Below, piece after piece: positions 59,232-64,000 of a DNA stretch of 64,000 nucleotides. The position numbers and the translations under genes are program-made. The DNA is from JALZAI01 sp038212215. GTDB lineage: Bacteria > Actinomycetota > Actinomycetes > Mycobacteriales > Jatrophihabitantaceae. Positions within the stretch are counted from its first letter, which is position 1; each line of letters begins with the position of its first letter. The stretch spans positions 94,365 to 158,364 of the forward strand of contig JBBQUT010000008.1 in NCBI GenBank assembly GCA_038212215.1, read 5' to 3'. Under the pieces are notes generated by a model. That model did no database searches, had not been told where the DNA came from, and worked only from the letters and a program-made list of their open reading frames with translations.

Positions 59232-59906
59232 GTGACGCGCGCCTCGCCAGATCTCGGCTTCGCCCAGGTCGACGTGCAGCGCGAAGCTCGGCAGGGGCTT
59301 CCGGAAGTGGTGTACGGGCCCGGCAAGACGCCGGCGCAGATCGAGGCCATCGTGCGGGTCCTGCTGGACCGCAACACCGGGCCGGTGCTGGTCACTCGTG
59401 TCGACACCGACACCGCCGACTTGCTGATCGATGCCGTGCCGGGCGGACGCTACGAACCCGATGCGCGCCTGATGACATGGCGCCCCGCACCGATTCGCGC
59501 CTTCGATCTCGTGATTGTCACTGCGGGCACCGCCGACCTGCCGGTGGCCGACGAAGCGGCGGCCATCGCCGCGGCGATCGGGCTGCACGTTGAGCAGATC
59601 CACGATGTCGGAGTGGCCGGGCTGCACCGGCTGATGGCTCGCGCACCACGACTGCAAGACGCCGACGCGGTGATTGTTGTCGCCGGCATGGAAGGGGCTC
59701 TCGCAAGCGCGGTCGGCGGTCTCGTCGCCGCCCCGGTCATCGCCGTGCCGACGTCAACGGGATACGGGGCAGCGCTCGAGGGTGTGACCGCGTTGCTGGC
59801 GATGCTGACCAGTTGCGCTGCCGGCGTCACAGTCGTGAACATCGACTCGGGCTTCAGCGCTGCGCTCGCCGCGTTTCGTCTCGCGCGGGCAGGGGTGCGT
59901 CGGTGA
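59232..59906 (+). CDS. larB: LarB, pyridinium carboxylase/hydrolase of nickel-pincer cofactor synthesis
   Basis: LarB carboxylates nicotinic acid adenine dinucleotide and cleaves its phosphoanhydride bond, the first step to the nickel-pincer nucleotide cofactor. The 224-aa protein begins with a short N-terminal domain (VVYGPGKTPAQIEAIV). It has an AIR-carboxylase-like C-terminal domain: FDLVIVTAGTADLPVADEAA, DVGVAGLHRLM, VVAGMEGALASAVGGLVAAP and VPTSTGYGAALEGVTALLAM. GTG 59232 is used. Its stop overlaps larC as GTGA. The only known user of the cofactor, LarA-type racemase, is not in the window. Confidence 0.94.
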   Translation: MTRASPDLGFAQVDVQREARQGLPEVVYGPGKTPAQIEAIVRVLLDRNTGPVLVTRVDTDTADLLIDAVPGGRYEPDARLMTWRPAPIRAFDLVIVTAGTADLPVADEAAAIAAAIGLHVEQIHDVGVAGLHRLMARAPRLQDADAVIVVAGMEGALASAVGGLVAAPVIAVPTSTGYGAALEGVTALLAMLTSCAAGVTVVNIDSGFSAALAAFRLARAGVRR

Positions 59907-61078
59907 TCGCGGTTCTCGACCCGTTCGCCGGCCTGGCTGGCGACATGTTCCTCGCGGCTCTCCTCGATGCGGGAGCATCGCTCGATGCGGTTCGCGCGGC
60001 CGTCGACAGCACTGGCTTGTCCGGCTGGTCACTCGACGCCGAGCCCGTTGTTGATCACGGCCTGCGCGCCACCAGGGTGCGCGTCGAAGTTAGCGACACC
60101 GCGACAGAACGCCTGGCGGCTGAGCTCATCGCCCTGGCCCGGGCGGCGCGGCCGAAACAGGTCGCCGACCGCGCTGTCGCGGTGCTGCGCGCACTCGCAG
60201 GCGTCGAGGCACACTTGCATGGCGTCGACATCGATGCCGTGCACCTGCACGAACTCGGCGGCCACGACACCGTCATCGATGTCGTCGGCGTCTGCGCCGC
60301 CTTGCATGATCTTGAGATCGATCGCCTCTTCGTCGGCCCACTGCCGATGGGACGTGGCACCGTCCGCACGCGCCACGGTGTCCTGCCGGTGCCGGCTCCC
60401 GCCACCGCTGCGTTGCTCACCGGAGCGCGGGTCGTCGGCTCCGATCTTGCGGGCGAAACCGTGACGCCGACGGCCGCGGCCCTGCTGGCGTGCCTCGACG
60501 TCGATTGGGGCCTCGTTCCCCCGTCCACTGCCGGACGTACCGGGTACGGCGCCGGCACCCGACGGCTTGACGACCGCCCAAACGTCGCAGTCATCCACCT
60601 CGCAGACCCAGTAGCAGCAGCGATTCCGGCCGGCGCCCCGGGTGTGACGCAAATGCTGACCGAGCTCGCGACGACCCTCGACGATGTCACCGGTGAAACG
60701 TTGGGATACCTGAGCGACCGGTTGTTTGCTGCCGGTGCGCTCGATGTTTGGATCACTGCGGCGGTCATGAAGAAGTCGCGTCCCGGACACGTGCTGCACC
60801 TGCTCGCCCAGCCCGATGACGCGGCCGCACTGCGCCAGATAGTCCTTCGCGAGACTGGCAGCCTCGGGATTCGCTCGCACTGTGTCGAGCGGTACGCACT
60901 CGGCCGCGACGCCAGAACAGTTCAGGTTGACGGTCACGTCATCCGGGTCAAGCAAGGGCCGTACGGTCGAAAGCCGGAGCACGACGACGTCGCCGCTGCC
61001 GCAACTGGGCTGGGGCGCCCGCTACAGGAGATCGCGCTTCTCGCGGTGAAGGAGGCCACCGACCTTGAATCCCGATGA
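59903..61078 (+). CDS. larC: LarC, nickel insertion cyclometallase of the nickel-pincer cofactor
   Basis: LarC inserts nickel into the dithiodicarboxylate pyridinium precursor with CTP. The 391-aa protein has FAGLAGDMFLAALLDAGASL at the N-terminus, VDIDAVHLHELGGHDTVIDV, PAPATAALLTGARVVGSDLA and GAGTRRLDDRPNV, followed by the C-terminal domain (AVMKKSRPGHVLHLL). In Lactiplantibacillus plantarum larC is expressed from two frames by programmed frameshifting; here it is one uninterrupted frame. GTG 59903 overlaps larB, and the last 14 bases overlap larE. Confidence 0.95.
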   Translation: MIAVLDPFAGLAGDMFLAALLDAGASLDAVRAAVDSTGLSGWSLDAEPVVDHGLRATRVRVEVSDTATERLAAELIALARAARPKQVADRAVAVLRALAGVEAHLHGVDIDAVHLHELGGHDTVIDVVGVCAALHDLEIDRLFVGPLPMGRGTVRTRHGVLPVPAPATAALLTGARVVGSDLAGETVTPTAAALLACLDVDWGLVPPSTAGRTGYGAGTRRLDDRPNVAVIHLADPVAAAIPAGAPGVTQMLTELATTLDDVTGETLGYLSDRLFAAGALDVWITAAVMKKSRPGHVLHLLAQPDDAAALRQIVLRETGSLGIRSHCVERYALGRDARTVQVDGHVIRVKQGPYGRKPEHDDVAAAATGLGRPLQEIALLAVKEATDLESR

Positions 61079-61880
61079 GCGTGGCGCACAACTAGTCGCG
61101 CATTTCAGCGAACCGATAGCGGTTGCCTATTCCGGCGGCGCCGACTCCGCGCTCGTCCTCGCCGCGGCGGTTCGTGCTCTCGGACCCAGGTCGGTGTTGG
61201 CGGTCACCGCAATGTCGGCAAGTTTCCCCGCTGCCGAGCTCGCTCCCGCCCGTGCCTTCGCAGAGAACCTCGGCGTCGAGCATGCGCTACCCGCCACCGA
61301 AGAACTGGCCGTACCCGGCTATCGCGCCAACGGCAAAGACCGTTGCTATTTCTGCAAATCCGAGGTTATCGATGTGGTAACCGCTGTCGCGCGCAGTCGC
61401 GGCATCGGACAGGTCGCAACGGGCACGAACGCCGATGACGCTCGCGATCGGTTTCGTCCTGGCATCAGGGCAGGCGACGAGCGCGGCGTTGACGCACCTC
61501 TGCGCGATCTCGGCTTCAGCAAGCGCGAGGTTCGTGCGGTGTCGCACGTCTGGAATCTTCCGACGTGGGCTAAACCGGCCTCCCCGTGCCTAGCCAGCCG
61601 GGTCAGGCATGGCGTCGAGGTCACCGCCTTCCGGCTGGTGCGTATCGACCGCGCAGAGATCGCCGTCCGCCGGGTACTCACTCGCCGCGGACTCGCTTGT
61701 GACGACCTGCGGGTGCGGGACCTCGGAGATCAGGCTCGCGTTGAAGTGGACGGCAGCCTGCTGACACGCTTGGGCAACGCCGACGACATTCGTCAGGCCG
61801 TCCGTGCCGCCGGGTTCGCCGGCGATGTGACGATCGCTGCGTTTTCCTCGGGGGCATTGAGCCGCGAACAGCCGCACTGA
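61065..61880 (+). CDS. larE: LarE, sulfur transferase of nickel-pincer cofactor synthesis
   Basis: LarE activates the LarB product with ATP and adds sulfur to both carboxylates. The 271-aa protein has the PP-loop AYSGGADSALVLAAAVRAL. Three cysteines stand in conserved places: Cys94 and Cys97 in RCYFCKSEV and Cys175 in PASPCLASR. LarE proteins with a single cysteine sacrifice it, whereas those with this three-cysteine set can hold a [4Fe-4S] cluster that carries the extra sulfur; this one looks like the second kind. The start is TTG 61065, nine bases after GGAGG, inside larC. Confidence 0.93.
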   Translation: MNPDERGAQLVAHFSEPIAVAYSGGADSALVLAAAVRALGPRSVLAVTAMSASFPAAELAPARAFAENLGVEHALPATEELAVPGYRANGKDRCYFCKSEVIDVVTAVARSRGIGQVATGTNADDARDRFRPGIRAGDERGVDAPLRDLGFSKREVRAVSHVWNLPTWAKPASPCLASRVRHGVEVTAFRLVRIDRAEIAVRRVLTRRGLACDDLRVRDLGDQARVEVDGSLLTRLGNADDIRQAVRAAGFAGDVTIAAFSSGALSREQPH

Positions 61881-61936
61881 CAGATATGTTGCAGCATCGG
61901 CCACCGTGAAGGTTGTGCGCTGATCGGCGCCGGGAC

Positions 61937-62410
61937 TCAGAGCCCCGCGAGCTTGCGGAAGTCCCAGCTCGCGATTTTGGTCGGCTTGACTCGCACCCAT
62001 GCGTGCTTTCCGTCGTGCGACACCTGGTCGGTGTTGAAGTACTTCCTGAAGAACTGAGGCTCCATGATGGCCAGGTCGTCGTTTGGCTTGCCAGCACGAG
62101 GCTGCTCACCAATGAACTCGACAGTGCCCAGGATCTCGACTCCGCGGAGCTCGAGGTAGTCGACACCGGTGTCGACGACGATCGCGACCTGCGGGTTCCG
62201 CTGAAGATCGGCCCAGCGCTGCGCCCGCGTAATCGATTGCATCCAGAAGTGAGTGCCGTCCCAGAGGAACCACAGCGCCGTGTTGTGTGGCCCGCTAGGC
62301 CCCACGGTTGCGACCCGACAGATTCGCTCACTGATGAGGAAGTCGTCACGCTCCGCTGCCGTCATCGCGATCTTGTTCCCGCGCTTCTGGGGACGTAGGG
62401 CATCAGTCAT
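61937..62410 (-). CDS. PPOX-class F420- or FMN-dependent oxidoreductase-like protein
   Basis: The 157-aa split-barrel protein has ERICRVATVGPSGPHNTALW at the N-terminus, ITRAQRWADLQRNPQVAIVV and VDYLELRGVEILGTVEF. This matches the pyridoxamine-oxidase-like family, whose actinomycete members often use coenzyme F420. The substrate is unknown. It is convergent with larE and read on the opposite strand. Confidence 0.9.
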   Translation of the reverse strand: MTDALRPQKRGNKIAMTAAERDDFLISERICRVATVGPSGPHNTALWFLWDGTHFWMQSITRAQRWADLQRNPQVAIVVDTGVDYLELRGVEILGTVEFIGEQPRAGKPNDDLAIMEPQFFRKYFNTDQVSHDGKHAWVRVKPTKIASWDFRKLAGL

Positions 62411-62467
62411 CCTCGGGAGCTTATGCCGGAATCGCCCGGTGTCTACCTGGGAATGGCCGACAAGCCA

Positions 62468-63334
62468 TTAGATCGTCATGTGCAGGAAGGGCGAGGAATA
62501 TTCGTCCTCATTGAGCAGCGCGTTTTCAGCATCGGCGCTATCTAGCCGGTCGTGTTCTGCGGCAATGATCATGCCGAGCAACCGAACGTCCCCGGCAGTG
62601 GCGAGGCCGGTGATCTCCTCGTGCGCGAGGACCCAACTCACGGCGGCACGGATCCGCGCGGCGTCGTCGAACGGCTCGTACCAGGTGGCATAGCTCTGCT
62701 GCGACTCGTCGGGCCAATTCCTTCGCGAGACCGTCTTGATCGTCATCAGGCCGGCGTCCTGACGACGAATCTCGTCGACGAGATTCGCGTAGGCTGCACG
62801 GAACTCAGGGTCGCGCCATAGCACTGGGTTCAACGGCGTCAGCACCGTCGCGAACGGGAATCGATGCAGCGCCTCCAGATGGGTCTGCGCAGCCCGCGTG
62901 CCGTGGCCAGTGATGCCGACGGCCCCGACAAGTCCTTCCTCCTGTGCACGGGTGGCTGCTTCGAGCGCTCCGCCCGGACCGGTCACGCGGTCGAGCTCAT
63001 CGAGGTCGCCGACCGCGTGCAGCTGCAAGAGGTCCACATGATCGGTCTGCAATCGCTCCAGCGAGGCGTTTATCGAAGACCACGCGTCCTCGCGCGTACG
63101 GTCGCCGGTCTTGGTGGCTAGGAAGATCTCATCGCGGATGCGGGGCATCCACGGGCCGACGCGCAACTCCGCATCGCCGTAACTCGCGGCGACATCGAAA
63201 TGATTGATTCCAGCGTCGAGCGCCTGCTGAATCGAATTGTCGGCGGCGTCCTGATCCACCTCGCCCAGGGCGGCAGCGCCGTAGAGCAACACCGAGCTTT
63301 CGTGCGCGAGCCGGCCTAGCCTGCGGTGTTCCAT
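62468..63334 (-). CDS. Aldo/keto reductase family protein
   Basis: The 288-aa protein has the aldo/keto reductase N-terminus MEHRRLGRLAHESSVLLYGA, NHFDVAASYGDAELRVGPWM (Asp and Tyr of the tetrad), FLATKTGDRTR (Lys) and DLLQLHAVGDL (His). The C-terminal helix segment differs from canonical members. It is unrelated in detail to the reductase at 30112-31170. ATG 63334 is the start. Confidence 0.9.
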   Translation of the reverse strand: MEHRRLGRLAHESSVLLYGAAALGEVDQDAADNSIQQALDAGINHFDVAASYGDAELRVGPWMPRIRDEIFLATKTGDRTREDAWSSINASLERLQTDHVDLLQLHAVGDLDELDRVTGPGGALEAATRAQEEGLVGAVGITGHGTRAAQTHLEALHRFPFATVLTPLNPVLWRDPEFRAAYANLVDEIRRQDAGLMTIKTVSRRNWPDESQQSYATWYEPFDDAARIRAAVSWVLAHEEITGLATAGDVRLLGMIIAAEHDRLDSADAENALLNEDEYSSPFLHMTI

Positions 63335-63667
63335 CGGGTGCCTCCTGGCGTGGTGGTCGATTCTGCATCGTTCTTACCGCGTGCTGTGCCGGGGCATGCG
63401 TCCGGGTGGCTAGGTACTTACCGCTCGCACGAATGGTCAATCGCTCCGGCCAGTCGTTGAGCCCCGCCATTTCGGGTTCAGCCTTCACTTCGGACCGTTT
63501 CAGTGGCGTTGGAGAGCCGCCGGGCCGACGCGACGGTCTCGCAGGCGTGGGCTCGACGGCAGAGCTAGACAGTTGATTTTCGTCCTCGGACGATTGCCAC
63601 GTAGATCGCTAACATAGATCGGTATTATCGCTTGTAGCGACGATGTCGGTGCGGTAGAATCGAATAC
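63335..63667. promoter_or_regulatory. Divergent intergenic region with a predicted leaderless promoter
   Basis: This 333-base region separates two divergent genes and is the most A/T-rich stretch near the right end. On the plus strand TTGTAG (63632-63637), a 17-base spacer and TAGAAT (63655-63660) form a good promoter whose expected start point falls next to ATG 63668, so the mRNA would have no leader. The rest contains no reading frame I can support. Confidence 0.55.
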
Positions 63668-64000
63668 ATGGTCGGGACGGTGGTGGATTCGCTGGCTCCC
63701 ACTGTGTTCTCCTCGACTGTCGGGGCGGCGCGGGCCGCCGCGTATGCCCGGTTGCACGCTGTTCTCGACGAGTTGGATGCTGTCGAGCTGGATCCGTGCA
63801 GTGACGAGGAAATTCTGACCGACTGGCGTGAACGGGAGCGGCTGCGCTGCCGGTTGGCTGCGGGTGAGCACGCGATCATCACCCAGGTCGAGTGCCGGTC
63901 GCTGCCGTATCGGCACGGTGCCCGCTCGGCGGCGGTGTTCGCCAGCCAGCTGTTACGGATCAGTCCCGGTGAGGCGCATGTCCGGGTGCGGGCGGCGGCA
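63668..64000 (+). CDS. DUF222/HNH-endonuclease family protein (13E12 repeat type), N-terminal part
   Basis: The frame from ATG 63668 runs off the right edge after 111 codons. The visible part (ARAAAYARLHAVLDELDAVE, DWRERERLRCRLAAGEHAII, GARSAAVFASQLLRISPGEA) is the start of a DUF222 domain. In actinomycetes this is usually followed by a C-terminal HNH nuclease domain; these genes are multi-copy and often behave like mobile elements. Whether this copy has the nuclease domain cannot be seen. Confidence 0.85.
   Translation, partial: MVGTVVDSLAPTVFSSTVGAARAAAYARLHAVLDELDAVELDPCSDEEILTDWRERERLRCRLAAGEHAIITQVECRSLPYRHGARSAAVFASQLLRISPGEAHVRVRAAA

Overview
This window is high-GC DNA from an actinomycete. 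The signs are the strong G/C third-position bias, frequent GTG and TTG starts, many four-base ATGA/GTGA gene overlaps, and lineage-typical families such as DUF4916 NUDIX, DUF222/HNH and MpaB-like DUF2236. I cannot name the genus. No rRNA, tRNA, CRISPR array or intact insertion sequence was seen.

Left part (1-15.7 kb): a cation/proton antiporter runs off the left edge. It is followed by a 13-kb minus-strand operon for a Huc-type (group 2a) [NiFe] hydrogenase. Reading with transcription, the order is hucS, hucL, a NifU/Rieske fusion protein, two DUF proteins, a 474-aa unknown, a 39-aa one-helix protein, a 66-aa acidic protein, a maturation protease, hypC, a DUF6390 protein, hypF, a second hypC, hypD and hypE. 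hypA and hypB leave in the opposite direction. Most of these genes overlap by four bases. The set predicts an oxygen-tolerant, H2-scavenging enzyme plus most of its own maturation machinery.

15.7-32.9 kb: ordinary metabolic genes. These are galactokinase, a NUDIX protein, a three-subunit molybdenum hydroxylase whose large-subunit gene is broken by one frameshift, a YbjN-like protein, a nucleoside-kinase-like protein, an S9 peptidase, an amidase coupled to an NCS1 permease, and a run of oxidoreductases ending in a CPBP membrane protease.

32.9-42.9 kb: a Baeyer-Villiger monooxygenase coupled to a MetX-like alpha/beta hydrolase, with a divergent AraC regulator. After it come two acyl-CoA dehydrogenases with DUF2237, a Gfo/Idh/MocA oxidoreductase, a VOC protein, a short AraC protein, a possible structured RNA and an MpaB-like oxygenase.

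42.9-46.7 kb: an eroded PstS / sortase-like / PstB locus, then a secreted protein.

46.7-58.6 kb: amino-acid metabolism. M20 peptidase, GNAT-like protein and N-succinylamino-acid racemase match the known three-enzyme scheme for turning D- into L-amino acids. Beside it are an M20D protein with an extra C-terminal domain, an amidohydrolase, an APC permease, a glutamine-synthetase-like ligase, an RpiR regulator, a PfkB kinase and an ADP-ribosylglycohydrolase.

58.6-64 kb: a MaoC protein, the nickel-pincer cofactor genes larB-larC-larE without larA, an F420-type oxidase, an aldo/keto reductase, and the start of a DUF222 gene. Nickel is a shared theme at both ends of the window: hydrogenase maturation on the left and pincer cofactor on the right.
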